Source: Bacillus multifaciens (lineage in GTDB: Bacteria; Bacillota; Bacilli; Bacillales; Bacillaceae_G). From it: a stretch of 64,000 nt of DNA. Made by a program: the position numbers and the translations under genes. Location of the stretch: the NCBI RefSeq assembly GCF_030756675.1, contig NZ_JAVBXD010000009.1:60047-124046 (forward strand), read 5' to 3'. Below, one piece after another: positions 25,895-35,291 of this stretch (within the stretch, counting starts at the first letter, position 1; the number at the start of each line of letters is the position of its first letter). The notes beneath the pieces were generated by a model. The model was not told the DNA's origin. It worked only from the letters and a program-made list of their open reading frames with translations, and searched no databases.

Positions 25895-26284
25895 CTAATC
25901 AATGATGACCGCAACGGTATCCCCGTTTGCCGATTTAATATCAACAATTTGGCCATCTAATTCGTTTTCGATTGCTTCAATAATAAGGCTTATGTCTATA
26001 TCTTTAACGTATTTTTCCGATTGAGGAATACTCGCTGCGATGCTGTGTCCAGCCATTAATACTGCCTTGACAAGTTTTATAGGCAAATTAACCGTGACGT
26101 TATCATTTTCGGCTGATACAACACGAATTTTTAATATTTTATCTAGATATTTAGTCGGTTTTTCCAAAAGCTTATTACCTGTTTCTTCTTTCTCTTTTAA
26201 TACTTGAATCAGTTCTGATCCCTTTTCAGCATCAATCTTTCCTTCTTGAACCATTGTTAACACTCTTGTAATTTCCTCTTTCAT
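25895..26284 (-). CDS. SHOCT-like/YvlB-type N-terminal protein
   Basis: 129 residues, ATG 26284 behind GGGAGG. The N-terminal helix pair EITRVLTMVQEGKIDAEKGS is the SHOCT-like motif seen in YvlB and LiaX. The rest is a compact alpha/beta region (VNLPIKLVKAVLMAG ... IDISLIIEAI). Probably a cytoplasmic oligomerising or regulatory partner; function unknown. Middle gene of a three-gene unit. Confidence 0.72.
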   Translation of the reverse strand: MKEEITRVLTMVQEGKIDAEKGSELIQVLKEKEETGNKLLEKPTKYLDKILKIRVVSAENDNVTVNLPIKLVKAVLMAGHSIAASIPQSEKYVKDIDISLIIEAIENELDGQIVDIKSANGDTVAVIID

Positions 26285-26297
26285 GATAAATTCCTCC

Positions 26298-26666
26298 CTA
26301 TTCCTCTTTTAAGAGCTTAATGGCTTCTTCTGGTGTGATTTCGCCATTTTCCAACATGGTGACAACTTTTTTCTCGTCTACTTCATTTTTCTTCTTCTTC
26401 GGCACATATCCAAGGAATGAAATGATGTCTGTTAGCTTACCTCGAACCGTTGGATACGAAATCCCCAGTTCCTTTTCAACTTCTTTGATATTCCCTCTGC
26501 ATGTTAAAAATACTTCCACAAAATGAAGCTGATCCTTTGATAAGGATGCCAACTTAGATAATTCAAACTCATTTTCAATCGTAGTGTGACAATGGGAGCA
26601 CTGCAACTTTGTAATTTTCAATGTTTTACTGCAGACAGGACAATTTGTGATTACTTTATAAGCCAT
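26298..26666 (-). CDS. DUF2089 zinc-ribbon/HTH protein
   Basis: 122 residues from ATG 26666 (GGAAGGG). N-terminal zinc ribbon CPVC ... CSHC, a helix-turn-helix (VEKELGISYPTVRGKLTDI) and a C-terminal SHOCT-like motif (MLENGEITPEEAIKLL) shared with the next protein. This is the DUF2089 layout, a likely DNA-binding regulator heading its own operon. The target is probably its own promoter; no palindrome was found that I would call. Confidence 0.82.
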   Translation of the reverse strand: MAYKVITNCPVCSKTLKITKLQCSHCHTTIENEFELSKLASLSKDQLHFVEVFLTCRGNIKEVEKELGISYPTVRGKLTDIISFLGYVPKKKKNEVDEKKVVTMLENGEITPEEAIKLLKEE

Positions 26667-26748
26667 AATGAAATCCCTTCCTTTTAGTTGATTCAATTAT
26701 ATAACAAGTAATCAAAAATATAAATAAAAAAGTTAAATTTTTAAATCA

Positions 26749-26793
26749 AAAAAATCAATAATATTAATCCCTAACTTAATATTATTGATTTTT
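26749..26793. promoter_or_regulatory. Long AT-rich inverted repeat
   Basis: AAAAATCAATAATATTA / TTAATATTATTGATTTTT, perfect 17-bp arms, upstream of the DUF2089 gene and downstream of the ligase terminator. Terminator or operator; undecided. Confidence 0.5.
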
Positions 26794-26862
26794 CGATTTC
26801 GTTATTCATTTTTTATAAACAGATCAACTTTGTTTCAGACCGACAACTAATAAACACAAACA

Positions 26863-26899
26863 AAAAAGCAAACTCCTTCATATCGGGAGTTTGCTTTTT
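26863..26899 (-). terminator. Terminator of ligase / leucine operon
   Basis: AAAAAGCAAACTCC / GGGAGTTTGCTTTTT hairpin, 4 bases past the ligase stop. Confidence 0.9.
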
Positions 26900-26903
26900 A
26901 AAA

Positions 26904-28847
26904 TTATCGTAGCTTCTGAGACTGTATTGCTTGAATATATGCCACAACCTCAGGATTCACAAGTGAAGATAAATCTCCAAGTTCTTTTCCTAAATACGCA
27001 GCTTTAATAACGCGGCGCATTACTTTTGAATTACGTGTTTTCGGCAGATCTTCGACAACATGAATATCTTTCGGACACAATGCTTTCCCAATATGAGAGT
27101 TTACTAGGCTTAATAATTCTTTTTTCAGTTCTGGTGTAAACACAGTGCCTTCACGTAACACAACAAAACAATGACATACTTCACCTTTCACTTCATCTGG
27201 AACCCCAATTGCACCAGCTTCGATTACATCATGGTGTTTTACAAGAATGGACTCATACTCCGCAGGTCCAATACGTTTTCCGGCAATATTTAACGTGTCA
27301 TCAGAACGACCTGTGATGATGTATTGTTCTCCATCATATAATACCCAGTCACCATGCACCCATTTGTTTTCAAACCGGGACCAGTATGTGCTTACATAAC
27401 GCTCGTCTTCTTCCCAGAAACTTTTCGTCATTCCGACCCACGGTTTTTCTAGACATAGTTCTCCGACTTCATTTTGAACTGGTGCACCGTTTTCATCTAA
27501 TACAACAGCGGCCATTCCTGGCAGCGATGCGTTAAAACTAATTGGCGCAATTGGTTTAATGAGGACGTTTCCAAAAATACCACCAGAAATTTCAGTGCCA
27601 CCTGAGTAGTTACAAATTGGTACTCTTTTTTTGCAAACTGTTTCAAAGAGCCACATCCATGGGTCTGGATTCCACGGCTCACCTGTTGAACCGATTACTT
27701 CTAAACTTTGCAAGGAATGTTTCTCAACCCATGAATCACCTTTTGCCATTAAGGAACGAATTAATGTTGGTGAAATACCAAGATGCGTTACTTCATAACG
27801 ATCAACCATTTCCCATAAACGATCTGGTTCTGGATAATCAGGAACCCCTTCATACATAACCATTGTCGCACCGTTAAGAAGAGAACCAAATAGTAAAAAC
27901 GGCCCCATCATCCAGCCCATATCAGTAATCCATAACACACGGTCACCTTGTTTCACATTCATGCCAAAACCAGCATCAAAAGCTGCTTTTAATGGGAACC
28001 CCGCATGCGTATGAACGGTCCCTTTCGGCTTCCCTGTTGTACCAGATGTATAAATAAGCATAAGCGGGTCGTCACTTTTCATTTCTTCTGCGTGCGTAAA
28101 TGGTTTGTCTTTTTCTAAAACACTCCATGAAATATCGTAATCCTGCGGTGTAAATTCATTCCCCGCATGACGAACAATTACGACTTTTTCCACACTCTTG
28201 CAATGCTCACACGCCTTATCTACTTCGTCTTTTAAAGAAACCGTTTTACCGCGGCGCGCAAATCCATCAGCAGTAATAATCATTTTAGAGCCTGCAGCTT
28301 GTACGCGCGTCATCACTGCATCTGAAGCAAACCCAGAAAAAATAGGAGACATGATCGCACCAATTTTCATGACAGCTAACATGGCAACTACTGTTTCGGG
28401 AATCATTGGCATGTAAATGGTTACACGATCTCCTTTTTCAATTCCTAAATGCCTTAATCCATTTGCAACGCAGCTTACCCAGTGGTCTAGTTCCTCATAT
28501 GTAAATGATTTTGATGTACCATTTTCGCCTTCCCAAATAAGAGCCTGCTTTGTTTTCGTATCATCTTCCGCAATCCAACGAGATAGTGCAGATTCTACAA
28601 CATTGCAAGTTCCATCCGCATACCACTTTGCAAATGGAATGCCGTTTGCTAAGTCTAACACGTCTGTGTATGGACGCATCCATTGATAACCTACCGCACG
28701 CTCTGCTTCTTCCCAAAACCATGCCGGGTCTTCAATTGAATTTTCATAAAATGTTTCATAATCATCATATCCGAGCGATTGCATCCATTGATATAAGCGT
28801 GTGTTTGCTTTATATTCCTCTGTTGGAAACCAAACTGCTTGCTTCAC
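26904..28847 (-). CDS. Acyl-/acetoacetyl-CoA synthetase (AMP-forming)
   Basis: 647 residues from GTG 28847 behind AAGGAGGG; the longer frame to 28904 lacks a site. Adenylate-forming enzyme of the acetyl-CoA synthetase family: N-terminal ACAS block, P-loop YTSGTTGKPKG, GRSDDTLNIAGKRIGPAE hinge and the C-terminal catalytic Lys in KTRNSKVMRR. It lies at the end of the leucine-degradation genes, whose HMG-CoA lyase releases acetoacetate, so acetoacetate is an attractive substrate; propionate or another short acid is possible. In B. subtilis the same place is held by YngI. The 220-base leader upstream is structured. Confidence 0.85.
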   Translation of the reverse strand: MKQAVWFPTEEYKANTRLYQWMQSLGYDDYETFYENSIEDPAWFWEEAERAVGYQWMRPYTDVLDLANGIPFAKWYADGTCNVVESALSRWIAEDDTKTKQALIWEGENGTSKSFTYEELDHWVSCVANGLRHLGIEKGDRVTIYMPMIPETVVAMLAVMKIGAIMSPIFSGFASDAVMTRVQAAGSKMIITADGFARRGKTVSLKDEVDKACEHCKSVEKVVIVRHAGNEFTPQDYDISWSVLEKDKPFTHAEEMKSDDPLMLIYTSGTTGKPKGTVHTHAGFPLKAAFDAGFGMNVKQGDRVLWITDMGWMMGPFLLFGSLLNGATMVMYEGVPDYPEPDRLWEMVDRYEVTHLGISPTLIRSLMAKGDSWVEKHSLQSLEVIGSTGEPWNPDPWMWLFETVCKKRVPICNYSGGTEISGGIFGNVLIKPIAPISFNASLPGMAAVVLDENGAPVQNEVGELCLEKPWVGMTKSFWEEDERYVSTYWSRFENKWVHGDWVLYDGEQYIITGRSDDTLNIAGKRIGPAEYESILVKHHDVIEAGAIGVPDEVKGEVCHCFVVLREGTVFTPELKKELLSLVNSHIGKALCPKDIHVVEDLPKTRNSKVMRRVIKAAYLGKELGDLSSLVNPEVVAYIQAIQSQKLR

Positions 28848-28865
28848 AATTTGTCCCTCCTTAAT

Positions 28866-29031
28866 TTTTTTGAAAAAGAAAACCCTTTGGCAGGGCGTTC
28901 TCACTTTTATAAAACTTTATTTTGATGTTTCAACATCTAGACCACCGTTATACAAAGCAAGAACCGAGTTGCTTTTATTTTCGAGAAAAAGGATCTGACC
29001 ACACCTGTGCACGGCCAGATGCTCTCGTCCA
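28866..29031 (-). promoter_or_regulatory. Structured leader of ligase gene
   Basis: On the minus strand: a hairpin with arms ATCTGGCC / GGTCAGAT enclosed by CGAGA / TCTCG (28981-29025), a GATGTT / AACATC hairpin near 28923-28936, then CCCT-AGGG followed by TTTTCTTTTT (terminator-like) just before the ribosome site. The first ~45 bases recur at the right edge of the window (63955-64000). It could be an attenuator or a dispersed repeat. No riboswitch class fits. Confidence 0.4.
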
Positions 29032-29067
29032 TCTAAAAAGAAAAGGTTTTTATGCCTTTTCTCATTT

Positions 29068-30609
29068 CTATACTGGATAAACTGGATGTTTACGATCTGT
29101 AAATACTTGATACTTACTCATATACATCTCAAAACGTTGCTTCAATTCAGTGCGTAATTGGTTTGGATGAACAATACCATCGATAACCATTTCTGATGCA
29201 AGACGATAAATATCAATATCTTGTTTATACTCTTCACGTTTTTGCGCGATATAGCCTTGGCGCTCTTCTTCTGGTAGCGCTGCGATTTTATTTGCATACA
29301 CTGCATTTACAGCTGCTTCTGGTCCCATTACCGCAATCGAAGCTGTTGGAAGAGCAAGACAGCAATCAGGTTCAAATGCAGGACCTGCCATCGCATATAA
29401 ACCTGCACCATATGCTTTTCGTACAACGATAGAAATTTTCGGCACAGTTGCTTCGCTCATAGCGGAAATCATTTTCGCACCGTGACGAATAATACCAGCT
29501 CGCTCTACCTTCGTACCAATCATAAATCCTGGTACGTCAGCTAAGAATAAAAGCGGAATGTGATAAGCATCGCAAAGTGTAATAAATTTCGCTGCTTTAT
29601 CCGCAGAGTCATGGAATAATACACCGCCTTTCATACGAGGCTGATTCGCAATAATACCAATTGGCATACCGTTAATACGCGCAAACCCAGTAATAAGCTC
29701 TTGTGCAAATAACTTTTTCACTTCAAAGAAAGAGTCTTCATCAATTACACGTTTAATTAAATCGTGCATATTAAAAGGTGCATTTTGATTTTCCGGGATA
29801 ATTTGTTCTAACGTCTTTTCGAATTCTTTCGGTTCTTGAGGTTCTGTCATTGGAGCTTTTTCTAAGTAGTTGCTTGGGAAGTAAGAAATATATTGACGTG
29901 CTTTTGAGATTGCATCTTCTTCTGTTTTGCAAAGTACATCTCCGCAGCCAGATACAGAGCAATGCATACGTGCTCCGCCCATTTCTTCTAATGTCACTTT
30001 TTCACCGATAACCATTTCAGCCATACGAGGCGAACCAAGATACATAGATGCATTTCCTTCAACCATCATTACAACGTCGCAGAAAGCAGGAATATATGCA
30101 CCGCCGGCAGCAGATGGGCCAAATAGTAAACAAATTTGCGGTACTTTTCCAGATAATTTCACTTGGTTATAAAAAATACGCCCTGCCCCGCGTCTGCCTG
30201 GGAACATTTCAACTTGATCTGTAATACGCGCGCCGGCAGAGTCGACAAGATAAAAAAGTGGTACACGTAATTTTTCAGCTGTTTCCTGAATACGTAAAAT
30301 TTTTTCTACTGTACGAGAGCCCCATGATCCTGCTTTTACAGTCGAATCATTTGCCATTACACAAACAGTGCGTCCATTTACTTTACCAGTTGCGGTAACA
30401 ACTCCATCTGCAGGCAATCCTTCTTGTTCACAGTTTGCAAATAACGCATCTTCTACGTACTCACCGTTATCAAACAAAAGTGCAAGACGCTCACGAACAA
30501 ATAATTTCCCTTTTGATGCATTTTGCTCATGATATTTAGGCGCCCCGCCCTGCCTTATCGTTTCTACACACTCTTCTAATGTACGAGATTGTTGTTTTTG
30601 ATCTAGCAT
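29068..30609 (-). CDS. yngE: Acyl-CoA carboxyltransferase subunit (methylcrotonyl-CoA carboxylase beta type)
   Basis: 513 residues from ATG 30609 (AAGGGGGA 7 bases before); ATG 30615 is too close to the site. Both carboxyltransferase halves are present: GSWGSRTVEKILRIQE and GPSAAGGAYIPA, then PGFMIGTKVERAG and VVRKAYGAGLYAM. It moves CO2 from biotin to the acyl-CoA; operon context (HMG-CoA lyase, hydratase) points to 3-methylcrotonyl-CoA. The stop of the hydratase gene overlaps its ribosome site. Confidence 0.9.
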   Translation of the reverse strand: MLDQKQQSRTLEECVETIRQGGAPKYHEQNASKGKLFVRERLALLFDNGEYVEDALFANCEQEGLPADGVVTATGKVNGRTVCVMANDSTVKAGSWGSRTVEKILRIQETAEKLRVPLFYLVDSAGARITDQVEMFPGRRGAGRIFYNQVKLSGKVPQICLLFGPSAAGGAYIPAFCDVVMMVEGNASMYLGSPRMAEMVIGEKVTLEEMGGARMHCSVSGCGDVLCKTEEDAISKARQYISYFPSNYLEKAPMTEPQEPKEFEKTLEQIIPENQNAPFNMHDLIKRVIDEDSFFEVKKLFAQELITGFARINGMPIGIIANQPRMKGGVLFHDSADKAAKFITLCDAYHIPLLFLADVPGFMIGTKVERAGIIRHGAKMISAMSEATVPKISIVVRKAYGAGLYAMAGPAFEPDCCLALPTASIAVMGPEAAVNAVYANKIAALPEEERQGYIAQKREEYKQDIDIYRLASEMVIDGIVHPNQLRTELKQRFEMYMSKYQVFTDRKHPVYPV

Positions 30610-30611
30610 AT

Positions 30612-31400
30612 TCATTCCCCCTTATAAATCGGCTTCCGTTTTTCGCGAAATGCTTGTAATCCTTCTAAGCGGTCTTTCGTATGAATAACACCTTCGTACG
30701 CTTGCTTTTCCATTTGCAAACCTGTCTGCAAGTCAACTTGCATCCCATTTGTAATTGCTTCCTTCGCACGACGAACTGCAATTGGACCATTCACTGCAAT
30801 TTTTTTGGCGATTTCAATTGCTTTTTCTTCTAATTCTTGGGCAGGAGTAACATACTCAACAAGTCCGTATTCCTTTGCTTCTTGGGCTGATATACGTCTT
30901 GCCGTATAAATTAATTCTTTTGCGCGTCCCATTCCAATTAAACGCGGAAGACGCTGCGTCCCGCCAGCTCCTGGAATAATCGCAAGCGAAGTTTCTGTTA
31001 AACCGAGACTTGCTGATTCTGAAGCGATGCGAATATCACAAGCAAGGCTTAATTCTGTCCCGCCGCCAAGCGCAATTCCGTTTATTACTGCAAGAACAGG
31101 TTGTGATAATTGTTCTACCATATCCATAGTAGAACGGATCATTCCAACTGCATCACGTACTTGTTCTTCGTTCATATTGGCACGCTCTTTTAAATCTGCA
31201 CCTGCACAAAATGCTTTTGTACCTGCTCCTGTGATCATTACGACACGAACATCGTTTTCTTCATTAATACGACTTAGTGTATCTTGTAGTTCTTCTAAAA
31301 GAGAAAGTGATAAAGAGTTTGCTTGGCCTTCACGATTCAATGTGATTTTCACGATATGAGGCGTTACATAATCAACTGAAATATTTTGCAGCTGTAACAT
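30612..31400 (-). CDS. yngF: Enoyl-CoA hydratase (methylglutaconyl-CoA hydratase type)
   Basis: 262 residues, ATG 31400. Crotonase fold: AFCAGADLKER oxyanion loop, GGGTELSLACDIRIAS and PGAGGTQRLPRLIG with the catalytic Glu region. In this operon it should hydrate 3-methylglutaconyl-CoA to HMG-CoA. Four bases separate it from the lyase gene upstream. Confidence 0.9.
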   Translation of the reverse strand: MLQLQNISVDYVTPHIVKITLNREGQANSLSLSLLEELQDTLSRINEENDVRVVMITGAGTKAFCAGADLKERANMNEEQVRDAVGMIRSTMDMVEQLSQPVLAVINGIALGGGTELSLACDIRIASESASLGLTETSLAIIPGAGGTQRLPRLIGMGRAKELIYTARRISAQEAKEYGLVEYVTPAQELEEKAIEIAKKIAVNGPIAVRRAKEAITNGMQVDLQTGLQMEKQAYEGVIHTKDRLEGLQAFREKRKPIYKGE

Positions 31401-31404
31401 AAGA

Positions 31405-32316
31405 TCACCTACTCACAGTTTTATGTTGCAAAGCGTGGTATACATGACTCGGAATCTGCGTACCTAGCTTGCTTTGGATAAATTTTGTTGCTTGTAATAG
31501 CTTTTCTTCATTTATATTTGTTTGTACACCCATTTTATGAAGCATATGAACTAAATCATTTGTTGCGATATTCCCAGACGCACCTGGTGCATACGGACAT
31601 CCGCCAAGACCGCCGCAAGAACTATCAAAAGTTGTAACACCGCACTCTAATGACTTTACTACATTAGCTAGTGCCATACCGTACGTGTTATGGAAATGCA
31701 TCGCAAACTTAGAAGAATCATATTTTTGGAGTAAGTGCTCTAGTACACGCTCTACTTGCACTGGATTTGCCACCCCAATTGTATCCCCAAGCGATACTTC
31801 ATAAATGCCATATGAAAACAACTTGTTACAAAGTTCATCAACTTTATGAATGTTTACTTCACCTTCATATGGGCAACCAAATACAGTCGATACGTATCCT
31901 CGAACCGTTTTCCCAGCAAATAATGATTGTTTCGTTATCTCTTCAATAACAGACAGTGCTTCATCAATCGATTTATTAATATTTTTCTTATTATGTGTTT
32001 CACTAGCAGATAAAAAGACGTTCACCTCATCTACATCTTGCAGCAGCGCCCGTTCCAAACCATTTTGATTTGGAACGAGAGCTGCATATGTAACATGCGG
32101 TTTCCGCTCAAGCGCAGCAAACACATCTTGTGCATCGGCTAAAGCAGGAATCCATTTAGGGTGAACGAATGATGAAACTTCAATATAAGAAAGACCTGCG
32201 TCTGCCAGCATATGAATCCATTTCACTTTATCTTTTGTACCAACAACTTTCTTTTCATTTTGCAAACCATCACGCGGCCCGACTTCTTTAATAGAAGCAA
32301 AAGAAGGTAATTTCAA
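31405..32316 (-). CDS. yngG: Hydroxymethylglutaryl-CoA lyase
   Basis: 303 residues, ATG 32316. TIM-barrel HMGL family: EVGPRDGLQNE metal/substrate loop, AMHFHNTYGMALAN and the signature GLGGCPYAPGASGN with the catalytic Cys. It cleaves HMG-CoA to acetyl-CoA and acetoacetate, the last step of leucine breakdown. Confidence 0.93.
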   Translation of the reverse strand: MKLPSFASIKEVGPRDGLQNEKKVVGTKDKVKWIHMLADAGLSYIEVSSFVHPKWIPALADAQDVFAALERKPHVTYAALVPNQNGLERALLQDVDEVNVFLSASETHNKKNINKSIDEALSVIEEITKQSLFAGKTVRGYVSTVFGCPYEGEVNIHKVDELCNKLFSYGIYEVSLGDTIGVANPVQVERVLEHLLQKYDSSKFAMHFHNTYGMALANVVKSLECGVTTFDSSCGGLGGCPYAPGASGNIATNDLVHMLHKMGVQTNINEEKLLQATKFIQSKLGTQIPSHVYHALQHKTVSR

Positions 32317-32337
32317 TCGATTGCACCCCGTTTCTCA

Positions 32338-32550
32338 CTATTCAATTTCTACTAAAACATCTCCCTCGTTCACAAAATCGCCTTCTTGCACAAGAATTTT
32401 CATTACAGTGCCAGCTTCTTCTGCAGCGATTGGAATTTCCATTTTCATAGATTCTAAAATGACGACATCTTGATCTTCCTCTACTGTATCTCCTACACCC
32501 ACCACAATTTTCCAAACATTTCCTGCCATCGATGCATATACTTTTGTCAT
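32338..32550 (-). CDS. Biotin carboxyl carrier protein
   Basis: 70 residues from ATG 32550 (ATG 32553 also possible). A single biotinyl domain with the modified Lys in ESMKMEIPI, flanked by the usual glycine turns. Free-standing carrier for the carboxylase made from the genes on each side; B. subtilis has the same arrangement (YngHB). Confidence 0.92.
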   Translation of the reverse strand: MTKVYASMAGNVWKIVVGVGDTVEEDQDVVILESMKMEIPIAAEEAGTVMKILVQEGDFVNEGDVLVEIE

Positions 32551-32581
32551 CATTTATTTCCCCCTTTACATTTCGTAACCT

Positions 32582-33919
32582 TTATTTTTTCACAAGCTGC
32601 TTCGTTACAAAGCTTGTTGTGTAAATACCGCTTTGGAATACTTCATCTTCTAAGACTTGTAGAAGCATCGGCGTATTTGTTTTAATACCCTCTACTTTTA
32701 GTTCGTCTAATGCTACCTGTAGCTTTTGGATTGCTTCTCCTCGCGTTTCACCATGTGCAATTACTTTTGCAATCATCGGATCATAAAACGGAGTAATTGC
32801 TACACCATCTTCTAAGAAATGATCAATCCGTACTGATGTTGGAAGGGACAGAGATGTAATTTTTCCTGGTGATGGGAAGAACGTTTTAGGATCTTCAGCA
32901 TAAATGCGTGCTTCAATGGCATGACCACTTCGTTTTACTTCATCCTGTGTAAACGAAAGGGTTTCACCTGATGCAATTCGCAATTGCTGTTCGACTAAAT
33001 CAAGACCAGTAATCTCTTCTGTTACCGGATGTTCTACTTGTAATCTCGTATTCATTTCTAAGAAATAGAAATTCTTCTCATCATCAACAAGAAATTCAAT
33101 TGTTCCTGCATTCGTATAACCGAGCGCTTTCGCAGCTTTGACTGCAACCTCTCCCATTTCTATGCGCGCTGCTTCATCTAAAAATGGAGACGGAGCTTCT
33201 TCAATTACTTTTTGATTGCGGCGCTGTACCGAACATTCACGTTCCCACAAATACACCGTATTCCCTTGTTTATCAGCAAGCACTTGAATCTCAATATGAT
33301 GCGCATTTGTAATCAATCGTTCCATATACATTTCTCCGTTGCCGAAGAAATTCTTTGCGCGCGTTTGATTACTTTCAAATGCTTGAGTGAGCGCTTGTTC
33401 AGTTTCTATCACTTGCATACCAATGCCCCCGCCGCCAGCGGATGCCTTCAACATAAGCGGATAACCAATTTGGCCTGCAATTTCTTTTGCTTCTTCAACT
33501 GTCGGAATGTTAGATGAAATACCAGGTACAATCGGAACTTCAGCCGCTAACATTGCTTTGCGAGACTCAATTTTACTTCCCATCTTTGCAATCACATCTT
33601 TGGAAGGACCGATAAAAACAATTCCTTCTTCTTCACAACGCGCTGCAAATGTTGTATTTTCTGATAACAATCCGTAACCTGGATGGATTGCCTCTACTTT
33701 TGTTTCTTTGGCAATTTCAATGATCTTTTCAAGATTTAAATAACTTTCTTGAACACGCGGACCACCAACAAGATGTGCTTCACTTGCCATTTTCACATGA
33801 AGGGCAGATTCATCAGCTTCTGAATAAATTGCTACAGTTTGAATTCCAAGTTTTTCACACGTTTTTATAATACGAACAGCAATTTCACCGCGGTTAGCAA
33901 TTAATATTTTTCGAAACAT
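32582..33919 (-). CDS. yngH: Biotin carboxylase subunit
   Basis: 445 residues from ATG 33919 behind GAGGAGGG. ATP-grasp enzyme that carboxylates biotin: ILIANRGEIAVRII start, HPGYGLLSEN, glycine-rich KASAGGGGIGM and EMNTRLQVEHPVTE with catalytic Glu/Arg. It is an AccC paralogue belonging to this catabolic operon, not the fatty-acid accBC pair. Confidence 0.92.
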   Translation of the reverse strand: MFRKILIANRGEIAVRIIKTCEKLGIQTVAIYSEADESALHVKMASEAHLVGGPRVQESYLNLEKIIEIAKETKVEAIHPGYGLLSENTTFAARCEEEGIVFIGPSKDVIAKMGSKIESRKAMLAAEVPIVPGISSNIPTVEEAKEIAGQIGYPLMLKASAGGGGIGMQVIETEQALTQAFESNQTRAKNFFGNGEMYMERLITNAHHIEIQVLADKQGNTVYLWERECSVQRRNQKVIEEAPSPFLDEAARIEMGEVAVKAAKALGYTNAGTIEFLVDDEKNFYFLEMNTRLQVEHPVTEEITGLDLVEQQLRIASGETLSFTQDEVKRSGHAIEARIYAEDPKTFFPSPGKITSLSLPTSVRIDHFLEDGVAITPFYDPMIAKVIAHGETRGEAIQKLQVALDELKVEGIKTNTPMLLQVLEDEVFQSGIYTTSFVTKQLVKK

Positions 33920-33933
33920 AGTGAACCCTCCTC

Positions 33934-35079
33934 TTAACGACATCCTAAATGTCTTGAAATAACGAGACGTTGAATTTCAGAAGTACCTTCACCAATTTCT
34001 AATAGCTTTGCATCACGAATATGACGCTCTACTTCATATTCACGCATATATCCGTAACCACCATGAATTTGCACAGCTTGGTTAGATACACGGCTTGCTG
34101 TTTCAGATGCAAATAGTTTTGCCATTGCAGCTTCTTTTCCAAATGGTTTATCATTGTCTTTTAACCAAGCAGCTTTATGTACCATATTCCGTGCTAATTC
34201 AATTTCTGTTGCCATATCTGCTAATTTAAATTGAATTGCTTGGAAGTTTGATAGAGAGCGACCAAATTGCTTGCGCTCCTTTGCATATTGCAGTGCACGC
34301 TCAAATGCAGATTGAGCAATCCCTACTGCCAATGCAGCGATCGAAATACGACCACCATCTAACGTATATAAAAATTGTTTAAATCCTTTATTTACATCCC
34401 CAAGAATATTTTCCTTCGGTACACGAACACCATCTAAAACAATTTCACATGTATTGGAAGCACGAACGCCCATTTTGTCGTACGGACTAGAAATTGTTAA
34501 TCCTTCGCTATTTGTCGGTACGATAAAAGCAGAGATGCGTTTTTTGCCGCTTTCATCCATACCATTTATAGCGGTTACAATAATCGTATTTGCATACTCA
34601 GCGTTTGTAATCCAGCACTTCTCACCGTTAATTACATATTCATCGCCATCCAATACCGCTTTCGTTTGTGTACCGCCAGCATCAGATCCAGCATTTGGCT
34701 CCGTTAATCCAAATGCACCAAGTGTCTTACCAGATGCCATTGGAACTAAATATTTTTGTTTTTGTTCTTCTGTGCCAAAATAATAAATCGGAGAAGCTCC
34801 AAGTGAAATTGTTGCCGCATAACTTAATCCTGTACCACCGCAAGCACGGCCAACTTCTTCAACTGCTAGTGCATACGATAACGTATCACCGCCAGAACCA
34901 CCGTATTCTTCAGGGAATGGGATTCCTAACAAACCAAGTTCGCCCATTTTTTGAAACGTTTCATATGGGAATTCTGCCGTTTTGTCATAATACACAGCCT
35001 TCGGAGCGATTTCCTTTTCAGCAAAGTCGCGCACCATTTCTTTGATCATTTGTTTTTCTCTAGTAAGAGTAAATTCCAT
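33934..35079 (-). CDS. yngJ: Acyl-CoA dehydrogenase (isovaleryl-CoA type by context)
   Basis: 381 residues, ATG 35079. FAD enzyme with AFGLTEPNAGSD, CWITNAEYA, LDGGRISIAALAVG and the C-terminal IHGGYGYMREYEVER plus GEGTSEIQR. First gene of the operon, fitting the first step isovaleryl-CoA to methylcrotonyl-CoA; a Glu sits in the position used by short-chain enzymes, so branched short-chain acyl-CoAs are all possible. The operon promoter must lie in 35080-35220; no box was clear. Confidence 0.9.
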   Translation of the reverse strand: MEFTLTREKQMIKEMVRDFAEKEIAPKAVYYDKTAEFPYETFQKMGELGLLGIPFPEEYGGSGGDTLSYALAVEEVGRACGGTGLSYAATISLGASPIYYFGTEEQKQKYLVPMASGKTLGAFGLTEPNAGSDAGGTQTKAVLDGDEYVINGEKCWITNAEYANTIIVTAINGMDESGKKRISAFIVPTNSEGLTISSPYDKMGVRASNTCEIVLDGVRVPKENILGDVNKGFKQFLYTLDGGRISIAALAVGIAQSAFERALQYAKERKQFGRSLSNFQAIQFKLADMATEIELARNMVHKAAWLKDNDKPFGKEAAMAKLFASETASRVSNQAVQIHGGYGYMREYEVERHIRDAKLLEIGEGTSEIQRLVISRHLGCR

Positions 35080-35225
35080 TTGTCACACCCCTTATCGAAT
35101 TCGTTATTTCGACAGCGTGCGCGTATATAGTACAAACATTACTCTATATAAAGAATGAATAGTAGTAAGATAATTGCTACAATTCTGTCACAATTTAATT
35201 GTAAAACAGAATCTGTACTAATGCA

Positions 35226-35268
35226 CAAAAAAATTCCTACATTGTTCTACAACAACATAGGAATAAAA
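35226..35268 (-). terminator. Terminator of ABC-TetR-DUF523 operon
   Basis: ATTCCTA-TTGT / AACA-TAGGAAT hairpin with T7 on the minus strand, 24 bases past the DUF523 stop. Confidence 0.8.
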
Positions 35269-35291
35269 AGTCGAATTATGCGGTTTTTCGT

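Noticed and set aside
28848-29067. T-box or known riboswitch in the ligase leader
   Set aside because: AACGGTGG is only a poor match to the T-box sequence and no specifier stem is seen; no metabolite riboswitch core fits.
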